From a virus, in IMG/VR virus record IMGVR_UViG_3300032282_001088, positions 1-45,517 of that record: a DNA stretch of 45,517 nucleotides. One strand, written 5' to 3'. Below, in pieces: positions 22,445 through 31,135 of this stretch (the first letter of the stretch is position 1; each line of letters starts with the position of its first letter). Made by a program: the position numbers and the translations under genes. The notes beneath the pieces are model-generated. The model ran no database searches, was not told the origin of the DNA, and saw nothing but the letters and a program-made list of their open reading frames with translations.

Positions 22445-24475
22445 TTACGGCGCTCCTAAAGTTTTATATGCTTTGTAATCTTTGTGATAAGTATCTAAAG
22501 ATTCTTGATATCCGGGGGTGCCAAAAAATCCATATGGCTGAATATTTTTAGCTTTAGTCGTGTTAAACACATCAAACTTTTTGCGCATATCCATCAGATG
22601 AGTATTGGCTATTTTTTGCTCATTTAAGAAATTGTTAATAATCTTGTAAGGATCTCGCGCTGTTGCCATTGTATTTTTCATCTGCAAGTCTTCAAAGTTA
22701 CTAGGCGCAGCTCCAAACGGTTTTGCAGAAACGGCTGTCATATATGCCGAGCCTAGGATTTGATCCAAGCGCTTTAGTTCCGACTGCACTTCTGGCGGTT
22801 GGCTGTTTAACCAAATAGCGTAAGCATCTACCGAGGCGCTCCACGGTCCAACGCGAATACCGTTGTTAAGCGCTGTCATCATACCGGGCACAAAACCTTG
22901 CTTAAACATTTGCCCAAGAATTGGTTTTAATTTTGGATCATTGATAATTTGTTTTGCTTCAACAAAATCAATATTTTGTTTATTTAAAGAGCCAATATCA
23001 AGACCAGCGATTGACTCTAACTTTTTCTCATACACTTTGCCCGTATTGGCCTCAGCTCGCTCTACGTTTTGCTGATACTCTTTCTGCCGTGCCTCGGCGT
23101 ACTCATAACGCTTAGCGTCCGGGACGCTGGCCGGTATCTTAATCTCCGTGCCGTCTGGGTATTGGTAACCGCTTGCGACCATAGGACCCGCAGATGAAGA
23201 TACCGCAGGTGCTGCGCCAGCCGCAGGAGTGCCAGCATTTGCAGGCGCACCACTTGAGATTCCAAAGTATTTCAACGGGTCAACTGGTTTGCCTTCCCCG
23301 TTTTTTATTTCCCAGTGCGCGTGTGGACCAGTAGCGTTACCCGTGGCACCTACGAGTCCAAAGTTAGAGCCCATGGGAACTTCTTGACCCTTTTTAACTA
23401 GTATTTCCGACAGGTGCGCCACTGTGTGCAGGTTGCCGTTTGAGTCTTTAAGCGTAACGTAATTGCCCGAACGCGGGTCACTGCCCGTAGCTACCACTGT
23501 GGAGTCTAGCGGTGCAGCCATAGGCGTGCCACTAGGCACCGCAAAGTCCACTCCGTAATGACCTGCTCTAAAGTTAGTGGTTACCGCTGCGTTAACGTCT
23601 GCACCAAATATCGCAGGAATCTGAACCGCTTCCCTGCTAGGCGCTGCTCCACCCCCGCCCGTGACGGGCGCTGCTCCACCGGCGGCGGGCGCAGGGCGTC
23701 CAGAAGTTGTAACCCCGCCCAATCTCACGCCAGTTTCAGCAAAAAACTTCTCTACGTCTATACCTAATCGCTGCGCTTCAATCGTAAGTTTTTGAATTGC
23801 TAACTGACGCGCAAACTCAGGTGTCTTAGGATCGGTAGCGTAGGCGATGTCTTTTTGCATCGTGCCGGGCTCGTTCCACTTGGTCTGACGCTCAAAGAGC
23901 ATTTTCATTGCAGCGCTTGGATCATACTTAGAGGCGATTAACGCCTGATTAACTTCGTCTTTAGTAAAAGTAGGTTGTGCGGTTGCGCCAATCACACTTT
24001 GCCCTGTGCCAATCATAAATGGCGCTTTGGGCTGACCGACAAGTTGAACGAGCTTAGGATCATCCTCAGCGAGGTTGAGCGTTTTAGCAATCATCGGCAA
24101 GTCAGTGGCAGTGATCATTTGCGGCACGCCACCTGTCATAGCCTCCAACCCTTGCATTGCTTTTGCTTGCTTTTGCATCTCATACTTCTGACCAACTAGC
24201 TGAGCACGCATCTGAGCAACTGGAAGAGCATTTTGCTCTTCAACTTGACGTTGTTGACCCACAACATCCATAGCGCGACCAAACGCTTCAGAAGCGCTGC
24301 CTGTGCGACCGGGGTTCGCTAACGCTCCAGCGATCTGAAACCAGTTTGTACCGCCACGATTCTCGAGCGCAGCCAAGACTTTATCAATTGACTCAGAATA
24401 CTGCTTTTGAATATCAGGATCAGCCGCGCTCATGCCTGTTGGCACGGCTGGAAGTGTTGCTGTTGGGAGAGCCAT
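22445..24475 (-). CDS. Virion-associated M23-family peptidase
   Basis: A 676-residue protein with a central M23 (lysostaphin-like) zinc metallopeptidase domain at roughly residues 295-400. It has RAGHYGVDF (metal-binding H and D), then GPHAHWEI (HxH) and the usual VVATGSDPRSGNYV, LSEILVKKGQEV. The long helical N-terminal arm and C-terminal region indicate a virion ejection protein that locally cuts peptidoglycan during entry. It is distinct from the endolysin at 35.4-35.9 kb. Confidence 0.85.
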   Translation of the reverse strand: MALPTATLPAVPTGMSAADPDIQKQYSESIDKVLAALENRGGTNWFQIAGALANPGRTGSASEAFGRAMDVVGQQRQVEEQNALPVAQMRAQLVGQKYEMQKQAKAMQGLEAMTGGVPQMITATDLPMIAKTLNLAEDDPKLVQLVGQPKAPFMIGTGQSVIGATAQPTFTKDEVNQALIASKYDPSAAMKMLFERQTKWNEPGTMQKDIAYATDPKTPEFARQLAIQKLTIEAQRLGIDVEKFFAETGVRLGGVTTSGRPAPAAGGAAPVTGGGGAAPSREAVQIPAIFGADVNAAVTTNFRAGHYGVDFAVPSGTPMAAPLDSTVVATGSDPRSGNYVTLKDSNGNLHTVAHLSEILVKKGQEVPMGSNFGLVGATGNATGPHAHWEIKNGEGKPVDPLKYFGISSGAPANAGTPAAGAAPAVSSSAGPMVASGYQYPDGTEIKIPASVPDAKRYEYAEARQKEYQQNVERAEANTGKVYEKKLESIAGLDIGSLNKQNIDFVEAKQIINDPKLKPILGQMFKQGFVPGMMTALNNGIRVGPWSASVDAYAIWLNSQPPEVQSELKRLDQILGSAYMTAVSAKPFGAAPSNFEDLQMKNTMATARDPYKIINNFLNEQKIANTHLMDMRKKFDVFNTTKAKNIQPYGFFGTPGYQESLDTYHKDYKAYKTLGAP

Positions 24476-24485
24476 GATTTATTCC

Positions 24486-25673
24486 TTAAATTGGGTTACC
24501 AAATGCATCATAACCAGAGCCGGGGGCAGTAGTGTCATACCCAGAATTTGCTGCGTTATTGATGGCAGTTTGATTTCCGCTTTCAGGGATAGTGGTGCTA
24601 CTACCATTAGGACTGCTCTTAAACGTCTTAGCCAGCCAATCGGTAATGTTTGTGATTGGCGAAGCACCGCCGTTGGGAGCGCTTGTAAACAACCCAGTAA
24701 TACCAGCACCAAGCGAGCCAAGTTGAGCAAGAGGCGAAGATTGATACGCACCCGGAATCGGCCCCGTATAGGTAGACGATACAGACGTCGGAATCGTGAA
24801 CCCTTTCATCAAAGCTGCCTGCTGAGCTGCAACTTGTAGCGGGAACAGTTGCTGATTTTGAGCCATCTGCTGCTGCTGACCACCCATCGTAGAGAGCGCG
24901 TTCACGTCACCCATGCCCAAGTTCTGCGTTGTTGTGCCTAGAGCGCCAATCTGAGCGCCGCCAGTCATCTGACGCGCTAGATCAGCTTGCGCTTGCGTCA
25001 GCGCGTTCTGATAACCACTTGCGAGCAAACCTTGCTGCTGACCGCCTAAGTTCTGCAGGGCGCTTGTGATGTTCTGACCGAGCACGTTAGCGCCACGGGT
25101 CGAACCAAACTGACCGCTACCCACAGCACCCGCAGTTGCCTGAGGCGAGATCGTGTTGCGAATGTTCTGCAGACCTAAGCGACCTGCCTCGTCCACGACG
25201 TTGCTCAGGTACGGGTTCATGTACTGACCCGCTAAGCTCGGAGCAGCCGTCGTCGCAGCGTTCATTGTGAGCGCGTTAGCAGCCTGCAGGTTTGGCTGAT
25301 AGTTACCCACGTTCTGTGCTGTCTGCTCAAACGCTTGCTGCTGCAGAGGCTGCGCACCGATATACTGAGCATTTGCACCTGCTTGCGTACTTGTACCCGC
25401 CAAGTTGTTCAGGTAATCCATGTACCACGCAGGAGCCGCAGTCGCCTGCTGTTGCGTAGTCGTGATATTTGGCAGCGCCGCACCCTGAGTGAACGTGCCA
25501 CTCGAAGGTGTAGAGGGCGTGCCCAACTGAGGTGGCGTCACATAGTTACTAGGTGCAGCGGTCAGGTTCGGACCCGTCGCGGCGTTGAATGTTGCGCCCG
25601 GCGTAGGAGCGGCGAGTGGCGCAGCAGCGGTCAACGGCGATGCGTTGGGATCAAGCATTGTTGGGTCAGCCAT
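24486..25673 (-). CDS. Low-complexity virion/ejection protein
   Basis: A 395-residue protein rich in Ala, Gln, Gly, Thr and Asn. It has the phage internal-protein pattern YMNPYLSNVVDEAGRLGLQNIRN, then VGSGQFGSTRGANVLGQNI and GLLASGYQNALTQAQADLAR. This YMNPYL...GSGQFGSTR segment recurs in uncharacterised virion proteins of freshwater podoviruses. The N-terminus is Pro/Ala/Thr rich; the C-terminus is low complexity. Two bases separate it from the giant gene upstream. Confidence 0.7.
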   Translation of the reverse strand: MADPTMLDPNASPLTAAAPLAAPTPGATFNAATGPNLTAAPSNYVTPPQLGTPSTPSSGTFTQGAALPNITTTQQQATAAPAWYMDYLNNLAGTSTQAGANAQYIGAQPLQQQAFEQTAQNVGNYQPNLQAANALTMNAATTAAPSLAGQYMNPYLSNVVDEAGRLGLQNIRNTISPQATAGAVGSGQFGSTRGANVLGQNITSALQNLGGQQQGLLASGYQNALTQAQADLARQMTGGAQIGALGTTTQNLGMGDVNALSTMGGQQQQMAQNQQLFPLQVAAQQAALMKGFTIPTSVSSTYTGPIPGAYQSSPLAQLGSLGAGITGLFTSAPNGGASPITNITDWLAKTFKSSPNGSSTTIPESGNQTAINNAANSGYDTTAPGSGYDAFGNPI

Positions 25674-25675
25674 GA

Positions 25676-28600
25676 TTATTTCCTTCCTACTTGTTGTAGC
25701 GCTTCTTTCATGTACTCAAGAGGCGATGCCTTGGGGGGTATTTTATCAGCGGGTGCTGATCTTGTATGGTTTCGTAACGACTCACGAAACGCATCTAAAA
25801 GTTTTGCACCTGCATCGCTTGAGCCGTTACCAAGCGTTGAAACGGTCGAGGCGTCAAAGACGTACTCGCCGTCAGCTAACATCGCAGGGATGTCATCTGA
25901 CTGCCCATCGCCTCGACCCCTGACGTAGTGCCCAGTCGCACCTGTGATGAACTCAGGGATGTGCTCACCCTCGCCACCGTGCGCCTGCCCGCCCTCAGCC
26001 ATCGTGCCTGTGGGCAAGTTAGCGATGCCAGTACCCGCCATAGCTAGGGGGTTGGTGCCCGAGCCCTGATAGAGCCAGTCTGAGCCTGCTTTTTGACCTG
26101 TTGGGATCACGGGGATGCCGGGCGTTGGTTTGCCTAGCAATTGACTGCCCGCAAACGTCGTAGGATTGCCGCCAGACGTGTCTTGACCGTAGGTAAAGTA
26201 GTTAGGTGTCGCTCTCTTTTGAAGCACGCCATAGAGGCTTGGATCAACGCCAGAGATGCCTTGCTGTAACTGAGCGAGCTGTAGGGGGCTGCCGCCATCT
26301 TTTGCGTGTACAGGGGCTAGCTGCTGATATACGTTGTAATTTTCAAAGGGGTTGTATTCGTTCACATTTACACCTTGCAAGAATGTACTTTGTAAGTTAC
26401 CGGGCAGTGCGCCGACCGTTGTGCCTTGCGTGCCTGAGCCGTACATGTACGATGGCGTCATTGTAGTAGCAGGCGCTGCGACTTTGGGTGGCGTGATCGC
26501 TGCCTGCACCAACGGCGGTGGGTTGACAATCGGTGGTTTGACGATCGGCGGGTTGATGTCAATCGGCGGGTTGACGATTGGTGGATTGACGCTCGGTGGC
26601 GTCGGAATTGGGGGATTAACAATCGGCGGTGGATTGATGCTTGGGGGCGGCGGATTGATAATCGGCGGCTTAATAATTGGTGGCTTAATAGCTAATGGCG
26701 GGATAACCTCATCCCAAAACTTCTTGTCGGTTTTGGTGCCTGTATTAGTTTTGGTTCCTGTATCAATTGTTGGGGAAACCTTTTCACCAAGCTCAGTCTT
26801 TGTGCCGTTGTTGTTCAATAACCCGAGCTTAATCGCCTCAGCAGGCGTGATACCGAGTCTTGACGCATTGCTGAGCATCTCTAGCTTAGCGGGCAGTTGC
26901 TCGTCAGCGCTAAGCGGCTCAACTGCTTTATCGACTTGTTTTAAGATGACCTCAGGCGGCGCAGACTTATTGTCAAACGTATTTTTAATACCCTCAATCA
27001 CATTGTTAGAATATGCGCCTTCTGCGAATGCACCGTTCCAAAATTTTGCAACAGATGGATCAACTTGGTTTTCTGCAAAGGTTTTGATTGTGGTGTCAAT
27101 AAGCGACTTCTGAGCTTGCAATTGCGGCTCAGTGCGACTGCCCAAGTTTTGGTCAACAACTTTTGCTTGCTCAGTAATCGTAGCCAATGAGCTTGAATCA
27201 AGGTTTGGACCAAGATCAATAGGCTTAATTGCAGGCTCTGCAAACGTCGTAGGCAAAGCACTGCGAGACTCAGGCGCAAGCTGCGTTGCGACAGACGGTT
27301 CTGTTCTTGATAGCGCAGGCACGTCATAGGTCGGGATTCGATCAGCCGCTGCAAACGCATCATTAAAAACGCTTGCAACGTCTCTAGTGGGCGCAACCAC
27401 TTCTGCTGGACTGTATCCCAAAGCAGGCGTTGGCGCTGACAATCTTTCAGGGCTCACATAAGACGGCGCTTCGTCAATTATTTCGCCCAGATTGATGTTC
27501 CTTGTGGGGCTCTCGCCACGCAACAGGCTTGTGTCAGGCGCTCGCGTTAGATCCGCAACAGTTGCGCCAAGGTTGTATGCGCCAGAAGTGTTTGGATCAA
27601 TAATCCCTGTAGCCGCAGCTTCATATCCACGACCAACGTCCTTGACTGCCGTGCCTGCTTCCCTAAGGGTAGATAACGCAGTGCCCGGTCGCATCAAAAT
27701 CGCATCAGTCATTAACCGAATATCACCTGCTGGCAAACCAGTCTTTTGCGATAAATAATCAGCACCTTTGTCTATATTCTCGCTGATAAAACGCAACGCC
27801 TGACCACTTGCCTCGCCCGTGTAACCGGGAGTGTTGGTCACACCAAATGCTTTGCCAACTGGATTGCTGATTGCTTCAGCCACCCTGTTTGATATTTCAC
27901 GCATTAGTTCTGGGTTGGCTTGGTAATTTTTGCCAATAAGTGATGCTGTCAATTCCGCTATTTGATCCGCTGTTCGCAAGCCAAGATAAGACGCCATCTG
28001 AGTGACAGTAGGTAAAATAGCGCCAACAGTGTTATCTAACGCAGAAGCGACGCCCTGTCCAAATGTAGCTAACTTACTTTGTGATGGCGCTAAATCACCA
28101 AACTCGCCTAGAAAGCCGCCAGCGGTGGTATCACTCACCGTTTCAGGCTCGTTCCAGCTAACGCTTACTGGTCCGCTAGAGCTAAATCTATTTGGGGCGA
28201 GGGTGACAGGATTCACATCACTAGTAGTCGCACTAGCAAGGGTGCTTAAAGGCGCGTAAGCAGTCGGATTTTGTTGAAAATTATTGAGCGCCTGCGCCAT
28301 GAGCTCAGCATCGCTTTGACCTGTCGCTTGAGAGATCAAAGGTGGCGTTGTAGGCAAGTTGCGATTCATCGCGTCCTGAGCATCTTGCTGCAAGATGCTG
28401 TTGACTACGTCAGGTTGATTTTCCGCATCTAACGGCGCACTAACTACAGGCTGATTTGAGCCACTAACAGGCAATGCCTGAGCATTTGTCGCGCCTATCT
28501 CGTACTTGATTGAGTCAACAGTTGATGAGATCGTATCTGTCAAACTAGCTTTCAAGTCCTTGACGACTTGGGTATCGCCGATCATGCCAGCAACGCTTGT

Positions 28601-30400
28601 TAAAGCAGAATTGACCGCGCCCATGATTGCAGCCGTGCCAATATCGCCGCCTCTGACTGCTGAAATTACAGAGCTAGAGATAGCCGAGTTAATGGCTTTC
28701 TGAATGCTCGGATCTGTAATGCCAGCACCGTTTAATACGTCAGACGTACCTGTTGGTATGACGTTTGAAAGCGTAGCGGTCAGCGCACCTGTCAGCGCTG
28801 CCTCATAAGGATTCTGCCCTCTTGCCGCTGCGATTGCTGTTGATATAGCAGTTTGAGTGCCAATCTGAGCAAGTGTGCCGCCGCCCATTAAATCAGCTCC
28901 TGCAACGCCCGCACCACCTGTTAAGGCGCCTACTGCACCTGCCTTCAAAACATCGCCTATGTTGCCACCACTCGCAGCAGTAACAGCAGCGTTAATAGCA
29001 GCAGTCTTAGCGGCTTGCGCCGCAACAGCGCTCCAGTTCAATCCTTCTGTAGCAAGTGTGCCGCCCACTGTTGAGGCAGCTCCTGCTTGAGAGAGCGTGC
29101 CGCCCATGAGCTCAGCAGCTTCAATCGCGGTTAAGCCTGCGCCCGCAGCGGGAGCCATGTACGCCATTAACTGAGGCGCAAGCATAGAGCCGTAAATCAT
29201 TGCTGCGTTCTTGCCCAAACTGCGCCAGTCTTTACCTACGTCGCGTGTTGACTCTTTAGCAAGGCGCATCTCCGCGCCGGGCAAATTCGCCTCCGCAGCC
29301 GTGTGCCATGTGTACTCATCCGTGCCAGTCAAGCCGCTATTCGTGCCGAACCAAGCCGCTAACTTACCCGTTGTTGGGTCGTAGTAATGCGTAGGCAAAC
29401 CTTCGTAATGACCACCGCGGGTTAAACCACGCTCGTCAAACCCACGCACACCCTGCTCAAACTTAGTGTTCACATCGGCGTTCGGATCAAGGAACGGCAT
29501 GTTCTTTTTTATGTACTCTTCAGACGTTGTGAAGCCTTTAATCACATCATCAAGCGTGACTGATCCGTCTTTTAGCTGTTTATCATATGCTGCGACTTCA
29601 GTCTTATCAGGCGTGCGATCAAGCAAGCTCTTGTACAGATTGGTGATCTCTGTCTTGTAGCCTGTAATGTTCTTGTCAAACTTTTTAGTGTCAATCGTCT
29701 CGCCCGTGTCAGCGTTTACATAGCTGACGTTACCTGCCTCATCTCGAACAGTTTGAATGTTCATAGGCGCAGCAAGCTCACGACGCTCACCTGTGTTGGC
29801 GTTTTGCCAATACGCTTGAGATGTGCCACTGTCTGTGGCTTGAGGAGGTTGCCATTCCCAGCCTGCATTTGGATTAACATAATTTGGGTTTTGAATGAAC
29901 ATTGGCATACCGGTTGAATCATGACCAGTAATCCATTCATCCGTTGTATTGGTATTGCCACCACCCGTGTCTGGAGACAGGCCGTAAGACTGACCCTCAG
30001 CACTTGTCCTGAGCGCCTCGCGCATTTGCTCGCCGGTCAGTCCTTGATTGAGCAAGTTAGTAAACGACTCCATCCCGCTCGCGTCAGCCTGCCGACCAAA
30101 CTCTTGCTGGTAGATGTCGTTTATTGTTTGCTGCCACTGATTTGCAGGAGCAGGCGTAAGAGGTGCGCCCGAGTAGACGGGGTCATTAAAAGAGGCTGCA
30201 ACGTCGTTAGCAGGCGCAGGTGCAGACTCTGCCGCAGACGCTAATGGCGCAGCAACGGCATTAGGATCAGAAACCTCATCGCCAGTAGCAATCCAAGTAC
30301 CGTCATCTGTGTAGCCCCACAGCCGAAGACCGCGACCGCCAACAGGTGTACCACGCCCTTGAAAGGCTCTAAGCGGTAGCAGGTCTAAACGGTATTTCAT
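25676..30400 (-). CDS. Giant internal virion protein (1574 aa)
   Basis: Probably an ejection or internal virion protein. Near residues 90-150 and 240-300 it has DUF4214-like segments (QQTINDIYQQEFGRQAD, ITNLYKSLLDRTPDK). A long Ala/Gly-rich hydrophobic block with many glycine-zipper-like motifs (about 400-620) may interact with membrane. A proline-rich PPI repeat lies at about 1235-1300. The C-terminal part has AEGG...SDDIPAMLADGEYVFDA and NGSSDAGAKLLDAFRE, a motif conserved in phage internal/tail proteins. Start overlaps the previous gene as ATGA. Ribosomal frameshifts were not seen. Confidence 0.7.
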   Translation of the reverse strand: MKYRLDLLPLRAFQGRGTPVGGRGLRLWGYTDDGTWIATGDEVSDPNAVAAPLASAAESAPAPANDVAASFNDPVYSGAPLTPAPANQWQQTINDIYQQEFGRQADASGMESFTNLLNQGLTGEQMREALRTSAEGQSYGLSPDTGGGNTNTTDEWITGHDSTGMPMFIQNPNYVNPNAGWEWQPPQATDSGTSQAYWQNANTGERRELAAPMNIQTVRDEAGNVSYVNADTGETIDTKKFDKNITGYKTEITNLYKSLLDRTPDKTEVAAYDKQLKDGSVTLDDVIKGFTTSEEYIKKNMPFLDPNADVNTKFEQGVRGFDERGLTRGGHYEGLPTHYYDPTTGKLAAWFGTNSGLTGTDEYTWHTAAEANLPGAEMRLAKESTRDVGKDWRSLGKNAAMIYGSMLAPQLMAYMAPAAGAGLTAIEAAELMGGTLSQAGAASTVGGTLATEGLNWSAVAAQAAKTAAINAAVTAASGGNIGDVLKAGAVGALTGGAGVAGADLMGGGTLAQIGTQTAISTAIAAARGQNPYEAALTGALTATLSNVIPTGTSDVLNGAGITDPSIQKAINSAISSSVISAVRGGDIGTAAIMGAVNSALTSVAGMIGDTQVVKDLKASLTDTISSTVDSIKYEIGATNAQALPVSGSNQPVVSAPLDAENQPDVVNSILQQDAQDAMNRNLPTTPPLISQATGQSDAELMAQALNNFQQNPTAYAPLSTLASATTSDVNPVTLAPNRFSSSGPVSVSWNEPETVSDTTAGGFLGEFGDLAPSQSKLATFGQGVASALDNTVGAILPTVTQMASYLGLRTADQIAELTASLIGKNYQANPELMREISNRVAEAISNPVGKAFGVTNTPGYTGEASGQALRFISENIDKGADYLSQKTGLPAGDIRLMTDAILMRPGTALSTLREAGTAVKDVGRGYEAAATGIIDPNTSGAYNLGATVADLTRAPDTSLLRGESPTRNINLGEIIDEAPSYVSPERLSAPTPALGYSPAEVVAPTRDVASVFNDAFAAADRIPTYDVPALSRTEPSVATQLAPESRSALPTTFAEPAIKPIDLGPNLDSSSLATITEQAKVVDQNLGSRTEPQLQAQKSLIDTTIKTFAENQVDPSVAKFWNGAFAEGAYSNNVIEGIKNTFDNKSAPPEVILKQVDKAVEPLSADEQLPAKLEMLSNASRLGITPAEAIKLGLLNNNGTKTELGEKVSPTIDTGTKTNTGTKTDKKFWDEVIPPLAIKPPIIKPPIINPPPPSINPPPIVNPPIPTPPSVNPPIVNPPIDINPPIVKPPIVNPPPLVQAAITPPKVAAPATTMTPSYMYGSGTQGTTVGALPGNLQSTFLQGVNVNEYNPFENYNVYQQLAPVHAKDGGSPLQLAQLQQGISGVDPSLYGVLQKRATPNYFTYGQDTSGGNPTTFAGSQLLGKPTPGIPVIPTGQKAGSDWLYQGSGTNPLAMAGTGIANLPTGTMAEGGQAHGGEGEHIPEFITGATGHYVRGRGDGQSDDIPAMLADGEYVFDASTVSTLGNGSSDAGAKLLDAFRESLRNHTRSAPADKIPPKASPLEYMKEALQQVGRK
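26515..26694 (-). repeat. Proline-rich repeat inside the giant gene
   Basis: On the minus strand the code repeats PPI(I/V)(N/K)PP-type units for about 60 residues, such as KPPIIKPPIINPPP and INPPIVKPPIVNPP. It is a coding repeat giving a stiff polyproline linker between the middle and C-terminal domains. Because the DNA repeats are GGCGGGTTGACGAT-like, slippage and length variation are likely. Confidence 0.7.
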
Positions 30401-31134
30401 ATCGCCGATACAAAAGATAATGTTGCCACTACAGATGCTGTTGATGGGCGAGTCGGACTAGCGCTTACTGGGTAATACTTAATACTTACGTTAGCACTTG
30501 TTGTAGACCACCAAATCTGCACATTATCGCCTGCATTCATAGACAAAAAGTAGTTCCAGCCCTTAATGTCATGCGACGGGTCTGAAGGTCCTTTTCGTGC
30601 TGACATTCCAATTAACCCCGTAGAACCAACGATGTCTACACCGTTTTGACGCAACCAGATTGAAGTGTCTGTCAGAGCGTTTTCTAAACTCGACACTTGC
30701 ACACTAAATTGTAAGTTATATATTCCCGCATAATCTACAATTATGTCTGAGCTACTGAGCGAAACCGCATTGGCAAAATCTGTTTGACTCAATGTCAGTT
30801 TTGTCGCAGTATTTGCCGTGGTGGTCTGAGTAACATAACTTGAAAACGCACCGTAAGGGAATGTAAAAGAAGCGCCACTTGTTGCCATGTTTGGTCCAGT
30901 TAAATAATCAATATCTATAATTCCAAGCAAGCGAAAAGCCCAATCCTGCCAAGTTTCAAAACCACGACTATCAGGTGCGCCAGATCGACTAAAATATCCG
31001 TTACCCGAAAATGCGTCTGCCCATTCTGTCCAGCGATCCTCAGGCAACATCCCTAATTGCTGCGCTGCAAAAAGCTCATTCATCAACGCGCACCATGAAT
31101 CCCATGTCTGACCACGGGGGTCATAAATGACCAT
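30397..31134 (-). CDS. Virion protein with C1q/TNF-like jelly-roll domain
   Basis: A 245-residue protein. Start is ATG 31134, one base after the previous stop; the longer ORF from 31170 overlaps the nozzle gene. The N-terminal part (VIYDPRGQTWDSWCALMNEL, DRWTEWADAFSG) is a small unassigned domain. The C-terminal part has a C1q/TNF-like beta sandwich pattern: YAGIYNLQFSVQVSS, then TDTSIWLRQNGVDI and LSMNAGDNVQIWWS. Likely a fibre tip or decoration protein that trimerises. Confidence 0.65.
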   Translation of the reverse strand: MVIYDPRGQTWDSWCALMNELFAAQQLGMLPEDRWTEWADAFSGNGYFSRSGAPDSRGFETWQDWAFRLLGIIDIDYLTGPNMATSGASFTFPYGAFSSYVTQTTTANTATKLTLSQTDFANAVSLSSSDIIVDYAGIYNLQFSVQVSSLENALTDTSIWLRQNGVDIVGSTGLIGMSARKGPSDPSHDIKGWNYFLSMNAGDNVQIWWSTTSANVSIKYYPVSASPTRPSTASVVATLSFVSAI

Positions 31135-31135
31135 A

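Noticed and set aside
25335-25928. 197-residue plus-strand ORF
   Set aside because: Spans the junction of two well-supported minus-strand genes and is Arg/Cys-rich, as expected of a shadow frame.
26515-26694. Non-coding tandem repeat
   Set aside because: It lies in frame inside the giant gene and encodes a regular PPI repeat; a coding origin explains it.
26352-27113. 253-residue plus-strand ORF with IGGLTIGGL repeats
   Set aside because: It is the antisense of the polyproline coding repeat in the giant gene; the glycine repeat is explained by that, and no promoter or ribosome site is present.
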